Positions 1 through 7,454 of a DNA stretch of 23,100 nt are shown here, in pieces. The notes below the pieces were generated by a model. The model made no database searches and was not told where the DNA came from. It saw only the letters and a program-made list of their open reading frames with translations. Made by a program: the position numbers and the translations under genes. The DNA is taken from contig QMNL01000002.1 of the NCBI GenBank assembly GCA_003647755.1, positions 1 to 23,100 of the forward strand, in the 5' to 3' direction. The DNA is from Candidatus Coatesiibacteriota bacterium. GTDB lineage: Bacteria; B130-G9. Numbering within the stretch: the stretch's first letter is position 1; every line of letters begins with the position of its first letter.

Positions 1-2025
1 CAATTGCCCGCACTCAAGGATGTTTGCGCAAAGCAGGTTTCCAGCGTGTCGCCGGACACGGACTTGACGGAGGGCCAAGCCGAGAAGGCCTCTCGCGGCA
101 CGTTCAATTTTGCTTACCGATTCAAGGAGAACTCGCTTAGAACGATCGACCGGGCCTTAGGCGCTCTTGGGCGGTTCATGGCTGACCCCGACAACCGTCA
201 AGCCTTGCAGGGCGTGTTGAGGTCGATCCAGAAGCTGAAGGGTTTGGGGACGATGTTTGGCCTGCAGGGCGTCGCCAAGCTCGCCTACGCGCTTGAGTGG
301 TCGCTCGAAACTGCACTGAAGAGCGATGAGAACCTCGATGAGGCATCTGTCGATGCGATCCAGAGGAGCATCGCCATGCTCCCGGGGCTCGTGACGAAGT
401 CCGACAGGGGCGAGACGAGCGTTGACGAGATCGAGACACACATCGAGAAGTTAAGGGGGCTGTTCGAGCCGTTCGCCTCACGCGAGCTCAGGCTGGATGC
501 TCCCGAGCAGAATGCGCTCGAGGCGGAGCTTGATCTTGACCCTGCGTTCCTAGAGTCGGCCTCTGCGTTTGAAAGAAGGCTTCTTCTGGACGCTGTTGAG
601 CGGGGCAAAAAGTGTTACATCGTCTCCATCAGGCCATCGGAAGGGATACTCAAGACAGGGCTCGAGCCGCTGGACCTCTACGGGATGCTGGAGGTCGCTG
701 GCGATGTGCTGCTGAACCTGCCCATCCTTGAGGAAGTGCCTGACATAACGGAATACGACGTCAACAAGTATTACTTCCGCTTCAAGTTCCTCATCGCCTC
801 GGACTACAGTCCCAACGACCTCGAGGACATACTTGCAACGTTCTACGAGATCGGCGAGATAGAGTTTAAGTCATGCAACCGATTCGAGGCTGCTCGCAGT
901 CCGGCCCCGCCCAACGATTCATGGACAGAGGAGACAAGAACCCGGGGCGGCCCGATGATTCCAGAGCCTCCCAGGCACGAGGTCTCTGAGGCCGCGATCG
1001 CGGACCTGACAGGACGAGTGGAGCAAGTCTCACAATTCGCCCACATCATCGCGGGACTGATGCACAACGGGCGCGAGCTGCCTGACAGGATGGGTGGTAT
1101 GTTCCACGAGTTCATTCGCAACGTTGGAGGGCTGCGAGACGTGATGAGCGAGCTTCGGTCAAAACCCCTCAGCAACCTGATCGAGGAGGTCCCCAGAGCG
1201 ATCAGGGAGACCGCAAGACAACGACGTAATGTCTACTCGGTGAGGGTTGAACCACTGGAAGCCATGATTGATGCCGATCTGCTGGACGGTATCTCTGATC
1301 CAATCATCGATCTCTGTTTGAGCTTCATGCCGAAGGCTGGGGAGACCGTCCCCAGCGGAAATGGCGAGATAACTGTCTCCGGCCAAGAGACCGACCACCT
1401 GGTAACGCTCTTGATCACAGGCAAGAAATGCAGAGCACGGCTTCACAACTCCCCCTTGAACGCCATCCTCCAGCAACTTGAGAAGATACTTCTGGCCAAT
1501 TTCGGCTTGGTAGATGCCACGTTTGAGGGTGATGCTCTTACGTCTTGCCGGCTGAGATTCCCAACATCCCCCAGCAACATCACCGTCCGTGAGCTTCACG
1601 TGGCGGACCGGGTTCTTGGCGTTCCACACTCTCTCATCCTCGATGTTGCAGGCTCAGATGCGCCCTGGCCTGAGCCGTTCCTAACCAGCGAGCGCCAGTC
1701 GCCCTTCGTCAGGTTCCGCACTGGCACAAATGGCGGGCCAGCAATAGTTGCCTCAGCCACCGAGAAAGCGCCCGAAGGGGCAACCGTAGTGAGATTGGGG
1801 CACGGCTTTGCGCGCCTGTCGCTGCTGGTTGATGGCCTCGGCGACAAGCGACAGGCGATCTCGATCCGGCACGAGCCGAGCTCAAACGAAGCTCCACCGG
1901 CGCCTCTCCTGTCGGAGACCACACTCGACAACGGCCAGCTTGTGCCACTTATAGACCCGGCAAGCCTCGCCCGCCATCTCAAGCTCGATCACGGCATGGC
2001 CGAGCTAGCTGATCTTGCCCAATAG
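1..2025 (+). CDS. CheA-like protein lacking catalytic residues (5' end outside or at window edge)
   Basis: The frame is open to the first base, so the true start is not visible; TTG at position 4 is only the first possible start codon. The roughly 673 residues follow the CheA domain order. An HPt-like four-helix domain (about 40-155) is followed by a CheA-type alpha/beta domain (about 203-288), a P3-like helical segment (about 329-384), a remnant of the HATPase domain (about 395-518) and a CheW-like P5 domain (about 527-655). The HPt phosphoacceptor motif, normally H-x-L-K-G, reads QKLKG at 76-80, so His is replaced by Gln (codon 229-231). The N-box, normally like HLVRNA, reads DLCLSF at 436-441 and lacks the Asn. 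No DxGxG or GRGVGMD glycine box is visible. With no stop codon over 2 kb, it looks like a maintained non-catalytic homologue that could act as a scaffold in a chemosensory-type array. It ends in TAG and converges on the rseC-like gene. CheA ancestry is fairly secure; the role is inference. Confidence 0.8.
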   Translation, partial: QLPALKDVCAKQVSSVSPDTDLTEGQAEKASRGTFNFAYRFKENSLRTIDRALGALGRFMADPDNRQALQGVLRSIQKLKGLGTMFGLQGVAKLAYALEWSLETALKSDENLDEASVDAIQRSIAMLPGLVTKSDRGETSVDEIETHIEKLRGLFEPFASRELRLDAPEQNALEAELDLDPAFLESASAFERRLLLDAVERGKKCYIVSIRPSEGILKTGLEPLDLYGMLEVAGDVLLNLPILEEVPDITEYDVNKYYFRFKFLIASDYSPNDLEDILATFYEIGEIEFKSCNRFEAARSPAPPNDSWTEETRTRGGPMIPEPPRHEVSEAAIADLTGRVEQVSQFAHIIAGLMHNGRELPDRMGGMFHEFIRNVGGLRDVMSELRSKPLSNLIEEVPRAIRETARQRRNVYSVRVEPLEAMIDADLLDGISDPIIDLCLSFMPKAGETVPSGNGEITVSGQETDHLVTLLITGKKCRARLHNSPLNAILQQLEKILLANFGLVDATFEGDALTSCRLRFPTSPSNITVRELHVADRVLGVPHSLILDVAGSDAPWPEPFLTSERQSPFVRFRTGTNGGPAIVASATEKAPEGATVVRLGHGFARLSLLVDGLGDKRQAISIRHEPSSNEAPPAPLLSETTLDNGQLVPLIDPASLARHLKLDHGMAELADLAQ

Positions 2026-2118
2026 GCTACACACCTGCTCCGCGCTGCAAGTCCGAACAGCCCCTCGCCCGATGAAATCCGGTGCAAACTGGGATGCAGA
2101 ACGGGCCTTCCCACGGTG

Positions 2119-2580
2119 TCAGCCAGCGCCGGGGCCGCCAGCTTCGTCAAGCTGAGCCATTTGGACCTCGAACTTCTTTGATCTCTCGAGGCGCCGAGCT
2201 AAGAACTTTACGGTGAAAAAAGAGATAAGAAGGCCCAACGCAACGCACACCAGCAGACCTGTGTCCGGCGAAAACCAGCCGGTCGCATCGGCCAAGAAAC
2301 GCCCGCCAACCGCTGAACCGATGACGAATCCAAGCGGCACAAGATACAGAAGGAATGATGCGGTAAGGAGCGACGAGGACCTCATGACAAGCTGAACCTC
2401 CTGGCCCGGACGCGCCTGAATCGTGTTCTTGACGAGCAGTTCGGTCGTCTTCTGCCCGAACGGGTGACATATCCCCCTTGCGGCACACATGGCGCACGCC
2501 TCGGACCTCACGGTCCTAACCCTTGCCATTGGCCCCTCGAGCTCGACCACGCGTCCTTTGTTGACTATCTCTCCCGGCAT
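2119..2580 (-). CDS. rseC: RseC/MucC-family membrane redox protein
   Basis: The product is a protein of about 153 residues in the SoxR-reducing/RseC (MucC) family. Members sit in the inner membrane and are associated with sigma-E regulation or with the Rnf/Rsx electron-transfer system. An N-terminal soluble beta-rich part carries a cysteine cluster, C-x2-C-x5-C at residues 29, 32 and 38. Two membrane helices (about 70-93 and 107-126) and a charged C-terminal tail follow. This matches the family in size and order. The start is uncertain: ATG at 2580 has a GAGAAGG sequence directly against it, too close to act as a good ribosome site, and TTG at 2589 is the alternative. It lies about 190 nt downstream of the PH-like gene on the same strand. 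A TACAAT hexamer on the minus strand (2654-2659) could be a -10 element, but no matching -35 is visible. No rnf genes are in the window. The family call is good; the exact role is not determined. Confidence 0.82.
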   Translation of the reverse strand: MPGEIVNKGRVVELEGPMARVRTVRSEACAMCAARGICHPFGQKTTELLVKNTIQARPGQEVQLVMRSSSLLTASFLLYLVPLGFVIGSAVGGRFLADATGWFSPDTGLLVCVALGLLISFFTVKFLARRLERSKKFEVQMAQLDEAGGPGAG

Positions 2581-2770
2581 CCTTCTCAACCCATTTGTGT
2601 TAGCCCATCACGCACAAGCGACCTTTCTTGGACGACTCAAGCAATAAGAGAACATTGTAAGACACACAGCGGTGCCATGCAGTCTCAAGCAAAGCGGCCT
2701 CAGCATCCAGCGCACCAACCCCACGGCAGACCATTTTTACGAGCTGGCACAGCGGTCCTGCGGCATCAGC

Positions 2771-3247
2771 CTACGACGCCTTATCACCTGTGCTTGCCTC
2801 CGCCCTTTCGTCCGCTTTGCCCAAGGGGACCTTGCGCTGGAGAAAGCGGAGGGTCTCCACTCTATTGTGAGGGATTCTCAAGAAAAGGCCGCGGAAGTTC
2901 TCAAGGCGGTTCGGCGAGTCAAATGGTGAGAGAAATGCGCCATTTCTGTCTGAATAGAGCCGCTTGAACTCGACCCACTTCTTGTTCTGCGTGGTCAGAA
3001 ATCGTTTGACGACTATGTGGTCATCGTAGAGTTCGTAGCGTGTGGGAACGAAGTAGGCCGACAGCGACATAAACAGCGTTATACCAGCGAGGGCTACCCA
3101 GTAACAGCTGTGAAACCAGTAGTAAATGCCCGCCAAAATGATCGCGAGAAACAACAGAACCCCAACCGAGGTCAAGGGTCTTTCGACGAAAGGCAACGTT
3201 GACCACGCCATCTCCGGCTTCTGCTTCTCTCCGCCCTCTGCTGGCAT
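2771..3247 (-). CDS. Two-helix membrane protein with PH-like C-terminal domain
   Basis: This is a protein of 158 residues with no close family that I can name. Two adjacent hydrophobic helices (about 27-45 and 48-67) form a membrane hairpin. The soluble C-terminal part (about 70-150) reads like a bacterial PH domain: it opens with PTRYELYDDHIVVKR and contains FKRL and further alternating hydrophobic strands. The last residues are charged. The ATG at 3247 is supported by GGAGG six bases upstream. It follows the DUF350 gene by 90 nt and precedes the RseC-like gene, suggesting an envelope-related cluster. Proteins of this shape are usually annotated as PH domain-containing or hypothetical membrane proteins. 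The reading frame is convincing; the function is unknown. Confidence 0.7.
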   Translation of the reverse strand: MPAEGGEKQKPEMAWSTLPFVERPLTSVGVLLFLAIILAGIYYWFHSCYWVALAGITLFMSLSAYFVPTRYELYDDHIVVKRFLTTQNKKWVEFKRLYSDRNGAFLSPFDSPNRLENFRGLFLRIPHNRVETLRFLQRKVPLGKADERAEASTGDKAS

Positions 3248-3337
3248 TCAAAGCCTCCGCCTTACGAACGCATCACGATAGGCATGCGCAGCTACTCTGA
3301 GATGAGCGAATCGGTGGGAAAGGCCGGCCTACACCCC

Positions 3338-3580
3338 CTACCAGACTCGCGCAACATACTTAGTAAGAACAAAGATCACTATCAGCGCAACAGCGATGAT
3401 GACGCTGGCAGCGATAATGCCCAGCGGCACGTTCTTGTCTTCGGTAATCTGCCTGTCGAAGTCGTAGGGCGTAATGAACTCAAATATCTTGTAGCCAACA
3501 CCAAGCATGGCGAAGCCCAGAATGCAGTAGATTATGGTTGAGCAGATATTGACAAGACCTTCCCATAAGTAGGCCCACAT
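3338..3580 (-). CDS. DUF350 family small membrane protein
   Basis: The product is an 80-residue protein with two membrane helices (about 8-31 and 52-75). They flank a polar loop with the sequence FEFITPYDFDRQI and the motif EDKNVPLGI. That loop and the following Ala/Ile/Val-rich helix are typical of one DUF350 (YjfL-type) repeat, whose biochemical function is not established. Full-length DUF350 proteins often carry two or more such repeats, so this is a minimal version. I chose ATG at 3580 because GGAGG (complement of 3589-3593) lies eight bases upstream. An in-frame GTG at 3595 would overlap that ribosome site. It is the first gene of a leftward cluster with the PH-like membrane protein and the RseC-like protein, and is transcribed divergently from the phosphoesterase gene. 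Confidence 0.75.
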   Translation of the reverse strand: MWAYLWEGLVNICSTIIYCILGFAMLGVGYKIFEFITPYDFDRQITEDKNVPLGIIAASVIIAVALIVIFVLTKYVARVW

Positions 3581-3731
3581 AAACCTATCCTCCACTTCAG
3601 TTGAATGACGAATTCAAAGCAACATCCATACAAGAGATTGCCCGGCTGCCTTCTTCTTGTCAAGAGCCGCCTGAGGGCCACGGTCAGGACCGCGCCCCGC
3701 GGCAAACCAGTTGCAAGCCCACGTTCTAACC

Positions 3732-3760
3732 TTGACCTTTCAACCTCGAACCCATAGCCT
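3732..3760 (+). promoter_or_regulatory. Candidate sigma70 promoter of the phosphoesterase gene
   Basis: TTGACC (3732-3737) and TAGCCT (3755-3760) are separated by exactly 17 bases, in the region between the divergent DUF350 and phosphoesterase genes. The predicted transcription start would fall near 3767, just ahead of the GGAGG at 3770-3774. The -35 is close to consensus and the -10 is weak. On the other strand a perfect TTGACA (complement of 3658-3663) could serve the DUF350 gene, but I see no good -10 at the right distance. This is a pattern match only. Confidence 0.33.
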
Positions 3761-3781
3761 CGTTCGCTCGGAGGTACATGT

Positions 3782-4693
3782 ATGATAGCAATTGTGATTG
3801 GAAGTGTAGTGGCAATCGGGGCCGTGATCATGGCATACGCCCATTGGGTGGAGCCGTTTTCGCCGAGGGTCTCGCGAACACGGGTTGAGATTCTCAAGCC
3901 CAACTCACGGTTTGCGGGCTTCAAGGTTCTGCACCTGTCCGATTTTCACTTGCGGGACAACACTAACCCCAGGATCATCGAGGCAATAAACCGGACGGCC
4001 AAGGAGCTTGGCCGAGAGAACATAGACCTAATCTGCATAACCGGGGACATGATCGAGACCGATACGGGGCTGCCGCTCCTTGAGGAGGTCATGCGGACCC
4101 TAACCCGCATCGGCCCAAGAAACGGGATCCTGGCCATACTGGGCAACCACGACTATAACCACTACCCACTAAGCAACCTATTTCTCGAGAAGTACATCGT
4201 GAATCAGAAGAACGATACACCTCAGCTCATTGCCGCCCTGAGCCGGTCCGGAACACGCGTTCTCCGCAACCAAAAGCACATTATCGAGCGAGGGGATGAG
4301 AGGCTTGTTGTCATAGGGATCGACGATTTCATCAGCGGCCGGCACTGCATTCAGTCGAGCTTCGAGGGGGTGCTTGCGAGCGACACGGTTCTTCTTTTGA
4401 CGCACTCGCCGGACGTGGTGTCTCACATACTTGACAGAAAGGTCGATCTCGTTCTGGCGGGGCACACACACGGAGGGCAAATGCGTCTTCCGCTCGTTGG
4501 GGCCTTTGTGTCCCGGTCCAGGGTCTTCAGGAGATTTTCGGCAGGGCTGTTCAACGCTGGCGACATGTCCATTTTCATAACAAAAGGTCTCGGCATGGTT
4601 CGATATGCGCCATTCAGGTTCAGATGCGCTCCTGAGCTCGCGGTCTTGGAACTGGGTCCAAGAGCCAGAGCCGAGCAGAAGGAAACTGCATAA
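3782..4693 (+). CDS. Membrane-anchored calcineurin-like metallophosphoesterase (YkuE/LpxG type)
   Basis: This 303-residue protein has an N-terminal membrane helix (about 2-20) and a calcineurin-like phosphoesterase domain. Metal-binding motifs appear in order: SDFH (D54, H56), GDM (D89), GNHD (N122, H123), then a THSPD segment and GHTHGGQ near the C-terminus. That pattern and length match the YkuE/UDP-2,3-diacylglucosamine pyrophosphatase LpxG-like group, whose members act on lipid-linked or phospho-substrates at the inner membrane. The substrate here cannot be read from sequence. ATG at 3782 has GGAGG seven bases upstream (3770-3774). An overlapping out-of-frame ATG four bases earlier is ignored. 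The stop codon directly abuts the ATG of the B12/radical SAM gene, so the two are probably co-transcribed. Confidence 0.85.
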   Translation: MIAIVIGSVVAIGAVIMAYAHWVEPFSPRVSRTRVEILKPNSRFAGFKVLHLSDFHLRDNTNPRIIEAINRTAKELGRENIDLICITGDMIETDTGLPLLEEVMRTLTRIGPRNGILAILGNHDYNHYPLSNLFLEKYIVNQKNDTPQLIAALSRSGTRVLRNQKHIIERGDERLVVIGIDDFISGRHCIQSSFEGVLASDTVLLLTHSPDVVSHILDRKVDLVLAGHTHGGQMRLPLVGAFVSRSRVFRRFSAGLFNAGDMSIFITKGLGMVRYAPFRFRCAPELAVLELGPRARAEQKETA

Positions 4694-5200
4694 ATGCGCA
4701 TAATGTTCATCATCCATGACATCATCATGGAGCCACTCGGCGTAACCTACCTGTCAAGCGTCCTGAAACGTGCGGGACACCAGACGCGGCTTGTGGCGAT
4801 CACGCAGGGCGACCTCTTCGACGTGGTTGATGCGTTCAAGCCAGAGTTGCTTGGCTACAGCCTCTCTACCGGCTATGAGCAGCGGTTCTTCGACATCAAT
4901 CTCGAGCTCAAGAAACGCTACAATGCACTGTCGGTCTTCGGCGGCGCACACCCTACTTTCTTCCCGGAGATGATCGAGCAGCCGGGCGTCGATGCGGTCT
5001 GCCTTGGCGAGGGCGAGCTCGCCCTTGCCGAGTTTGTCGAGGCGCTCGATGATGGCAAGCTCCCGACGGATGTTGCGAACTTCTGGGTCAAGGACAACGG
5101 GACGATCCATAGAAATCCCGTTCGCCCGCTTGTCGAGGACCTCGACACCATCCCATTCCCCGACAGGGAGATATTCTGCCACTACGCCGGCAAACACTAG
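4694..5200 (+). CDS. B12-binding N-terminal part of a radical SAM protein, ended by in-frame TAG
   Basis: These 168 residues form a Rossmann-like cobalamin-binding domain as found at the N-terminus of class B radical SAM enzymes. It opens with the strand RIMFII, has the signature GGAHPT at 83-88 and GEGE at 105-108, and ends with the linker DTIPFPDRE that normally leads into the radical SAM core. The frame stops at TAG 5198-5200. The next fragment starts nine bases later in the same frame with the missing radical SAM domain, so the two pieces are one ancestral gene of about 471 codons. ATG 4694 follows the phosphoesterase stop with no gap; AGAAGGA lies about 12 bases upstream. Either the gene is broken by a nonsense mutation (or sequencing error) or the TAG is read through. 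Alone, this fragment would lack the iron-sulphur centre. Confidence 0.8.
   Translation: MRIMFIIHDIIMEPLGVTYLSSVLKRAGHQTRLVAITQGDLFDVVDAFKPELLGYSLSTGYEQRFFDINLELKKRYNALSVFGGAHPTFFPEMIEQPGVDAVCLGEGELALAEFVEALDDGKLPTDVANFWVKDNGTIHRNPVRPLVEDLDTIPFPDREIFCHYAGKH
5198..5200 (+). other. In-frame amber codon joining the two radical SAM gene parts
   Basis: TAG separates HYAGKH from IKTMFM in a single continuous reading frame, precisely in the linker between the cobalamin domain and the radical SAM core. Single-base precursors include CAG (Gln), AAG (Lys), TAC/TAT (Tyr) and TGG (Trp). No ribosome binding site precedes the ATG codons just downstream. TAG also serves as the terminal stop of the CheA-like, heptokinase-like, atpD and atpE genes here, which argues against general recoding. 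Confidence 0.85.
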
Positions 5201-5209
5201 ATCAAGACC

Positions 5210-6109
5210 ATGTTCATGATAGCGACCCGGGGCTGCCCATACGATTGCAGCTACTGCTTCAACCACGCCTACCGAGAGCTCTATGCCGGCAAGGGCAAGG
5301 CCGTCAGGTCCCGCAGCGTGGAAAACGTCATTCAAGAGGCGCTCGAGCTCAAGCAGCGCTACAGGCCTGAGATAATCCTGTTTCAGGACGACACGTTCAT
5401 TCTCTCCCAAGACTGGGTGCTGGAGTTCTCAAAAGAATATAAGGACCGCGTCGGCATTCCGTTTCACTGCCATTTCAGGGCGAATCTGGTCACTGAAGAG
5501 ATCGCAGGTGCCCTGCACGATGCCGGCTGCATCAGCATAAAAATGGCCATTGAGTGTATAGACGACCATGTCCGTAACGACATACTCAGACGTAACCTCT
5601 CCTTTGAGGAGCTCGACAGAGCCTGCGCAATAGTAAAAAAGAGCGGCATCAAGCTCGTTACACAGAATATCCTCGGCACGCCGGGCAGCTCCCTGGACAT
5701 CGACCTGGCCACACTGAGGTTCAGCATGAAGCACAGACCTTCTTACGCCTATGCAACGCTCCTACAGGCTTATCCCAAGACGTGGATATGCGATTACGCT
5801 AAAAAGCATGGTTACCTCGAACAAGACGCGGAGGATTATCCCGCCTCGTTTTTTGACCGCTCGATGCTCAACATCCCAGACAAGCGCAAAATAGAGCGGC
5901 TAAGGACGCTGTTTGCGCTTGCCGTTGAGTTCCATTTCCTCTATCCGCTGCTACGCTTTCTCGTCCGGCTGCCCATTGAGCACATATCCACGCTCCTGGA
6001 CAAGCTATGGCGCGGCTACTGCATCCGCCACCGCATATTCCCTTACAGCATCACAATCCGTGAATACTTCCACACCATCAAGGTCTTCCTGAAGACCCGC
6101 TGGTATTGA
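5210..6109 (+). CDS. Radical SAM core, C-terminal part of the amber-interrupted gene
   Basis: These 299 residues begin almost directly at the radical SAM cluster motif C-x3-C-x2-C (C9, C13, C16 in TRGCPYDCSYC), which binds the 4Fe-4S cluster and S-adenosylmethionine. The TIM-barrel part follows, with the strands IILFQDDTFI and VTQNILGTPG, and a basic, aromatic C-terminal region of about 90 residues with no recognised domain. The family covers methyltransferases and ring-forming enzymes in cofactor, lipid or peptide modification; no substrate can be inferred. The initiating ATG shown has no recognisable ribosome site. The frame is the same as the upstream cobalamin domain, so independent translation is doubtful. 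The domain shows no further stops or frameshifts, which implies that the interruption is recent or tolerated. Confidence 0.8.
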   Translation: MFMIATRGCPYDCSYCFNHAYRELYAGKGKAVRSRSVENVIQEALELKQRYRPEIILFQDDTFILSQDWVLEFSKEYKDRVGIPFHCHFRANLVTEEIAGALHDAGCISIKMAIECIDDHVRNDILRRNLSFEELDRACAIVKKSGIKLVTQNILGTPGSSLDIDLATLRFSMKHRPSYAYATLLQAYPKTWICDYAKKHGYLEQDAEDYPASFFDRSMLNIPDKRKIERLRTLFALAVEFHFLYPLLRFLVRLPIEHISTLLDKLWRGYCIRHRIFPYSITIREYFHTIKVFLKTRWY

Positions 6110-6354
6110 CCGCGAGCCTGTGAAGGCACCGCTACAGCAATCGCCTTTCGAAAAGAGATGAAGCTGTCTATTGGAGCGCGGTGTCAAGCCACCGCAAATG
6201 AAAGCGGCGTCAAGCCGCCGCACTCCAAAGTAACCCAACGGATGTAACCTACAGACCGATGCCTGCCCAACTCATAGCCTCTGCGCAGCGGCAAAGCGTG
6301 TTCATCCCACCATGTGCCTTGCCATTCATCTGATTATTGGCGTCGGCGCCTCAT
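6110..6354. other. Intergenic region without a recognisable gene
   Basis: This stretch lies between the radical SAM gene and the ruvB promoter. It contains the palindromic element at 6171-6228. I see no convincing reading frame, tRNA or riboswitch fold in the remainder. Confidence 0.6.
6171..6228. repeat. Palindromic repeat element able to form a three-way junction
   Basis: TTGGAG (6171-6176) pairs with CTCCAA (6223-6228). Inside this stem are two perfect hairpins. The first is GCGGTG/CACCGC (6178-6183 with 6190-6195), the second GCGGCG/CGCCGC (6204-6209 with 6216-6221). Both have the identical loop TCAAGC, and the linker AAATGAAA separates them. The two hairpins are near-direct repeats of each other, while the outer arms are inverted. 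The G-to-A and C-to-T style differences preserve pairing. This is the shape of an interspersed REP-like element. It has no T-tract, so it is not a standard terminator. Confidence 0.8.
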
Positions 6355-6383
6355 TTGACACGTATCGAGGCCAACCTTATATT
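6355..6383 (+). promoter_or_regulatory. Strong sigma70-type promoter upstream of ruvB
   Basis: A perfect -35 TTGACA (6355-6360) and a -10 TATATT (6378-6383, five of six consensus bases) are separated by exactly 17 bases. The predicted transcription start is near 6390, leaving a 5' leader of about 15-30 nt before the ruvB start. It is the best promoter match in the window and probably drives the five-gene rightward cluster to 11754. Confidence 0.78.
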
Positions 6384-6406
6384 GAGCGCCTGAAAGGACG
6401 GTTGTA

Positions 6407-7453
6407 TTGGAGAATGGACAGGTGCCAACGCGGGTTGTTGACGGGAGCCGGCAGGAGGATGAGCAGCTTTTAGAGCTGAGCATTCGTCCTGAGAGCTTCG
6501 CGGCCTTCGTGGGTCAAGAAAAGATCAAGAAACGGCTGCTGATGAGTGTCGAGGCAGCCAGAATGCGGGACGAGGCGCTCGACCATGTCCTACTTGCAGG
6601 CCCGCCGGGGCTGGGCAAGACGACGCTTGCGCACATCCTGGCGAAGGAGATGGGTGTCTCGGTGATAACGACAACGGGGCCAGCCCTTGAGAGGAGTGGC
6701 GATATTGCGTCTATACTGACTAATCTTGCTGAAAAGGACATTTTGTTCATCGATGAAATACACCGTCTCAATCGCGTGGTTGAGGAGTTCTTTTACCCTG
6801 CCCTCGAGGACTTCCACCTGGACATCATTATCGGCCAGGGGCCGAGCGCGAGGACTATACGGCTCGACCTGCCCAAGTTCACGCTGGTTGGGGCGACGAC
6901 CCGGTCGGGCCTCATCTCTGCCGCACTCCGCGATAGATTCGGGATTCGGGAGCGGCTCGACTTCTATGGCGAGGCGGAGCTTTTGAGCATTGTCCGGCGA
7001 TCGGCGAGCATACTGGGTGTCAAGGTCGATGACGAGGGGGCGGCTGAGATCGCCAAGCGGTGCCGGGGCACGCCGAGGGTGGCGAATCGACTGTTGAAGC
7101 GAGTTCGCGACTTCGCCCAGGTGAACAAGGCAGAGACTGTAACGAGGAGCGTGGCCTGCGAGGCGCTACATCTACTCGAGGTTGACGAGATGGGCTTGGA
7201 TAAGATGGACAGGAGCTTCATGAGAACGATCATCGAGAAGTTTGGCGGCGGACCGGTCGGGGTGGAGACGCTCGCTGCCTCGCTTAGCGAGGAGAGGGAC
7301 ACGATAGAGGACGTCTATGAGCCGTTTTTGATGCAGATCGGCTTTTTGAAACGGACGCCTCGGGGCAGGATGGCGACGAAGCTGGCGTTCGATTATTTCC
7401 ACGTGGATAAAGCAGTGCCGCCAGCCAAACCTGGGCAAAAGTTCCTCTTTTGA
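6407..7453 (+). CDS. ruvB: Holliday junction branch migration helicase RuvB
   Basis: RuvB is the AAA+ motor that drives branch migration of Holliday junctions together with RuvA and RuvC. The 348-residue length is normal. The Walker A motif GPPGLGKTT is at 65-73 and Walker B LFIDEIH at about 112-118. The sensor segment GATTRSGLIS, the arginine-containing RGTPRVANRLL and the C-terminal winged-helix segment GGGPVGVETLA are all present. The start is a non-ATG codon: TTG at 6407 has AAAGGA nine bases upstream, and GTG at 6422 with GGAG at 6409-6412 is equally possible. Both keep the whole AAA+ domain. No ruvA or ruvC lies nearby. queH begins one base after the stop, an arrangement reminiscent of the common ruv-queuosine gene grouping. 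Confidence 0.97.
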   Translation: MENGQVPTRVVDGSRQEDEQLLELSIRPESFAAFVGQEKIKKRLLMSVEAARMRDEALDHVLLAGPPGLGKTTLAHILAKEMGVSVITTTGPALERSGDIASILTNLAEKDILFIDEIHRLNRVVEEFFYPALEDFHLDIIIGQGPSARTIRLDLPKFTLVGATTRSGLISAALRDRFGIRERLDFYGEAELLSIVRRSASILGVKVDDEGAAEIAKRCRGTPRVANRLLKRVRDFAQVNKAETVTRSVACEALHLLEVDEMGLDKMDRSFMRTIIEKFGGGPVGVETLAASLSEERDTIEDVYEPFLMQIGFLKRTPRGRMATKLAFDYFHVDKAVPPAKPGQKFLF

Positions 7454-7454
7454 C

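Noticed and set aside
2464..2967. A 167-codon + strand open frame across the RseC/PH-like intergenic gap
   Set aside because: It overlaps both minus-strand genes antisense and shows no domain. The gap itself contains no convincing gene.
5198..5200. Pyrrolysine codon as the default explanation of the in-frame TAG
   Set aside because: TAG is the normal terminator of several genes in the window and the protein is not a methylamine methyltransferase. It is kept only as one alternative.
6171..6228. Rho-independent terminator for the radical SAM gene
   Set aside because: No T-tract follows on either strand, and the double hairpin with closing stem is unlike a terminator.
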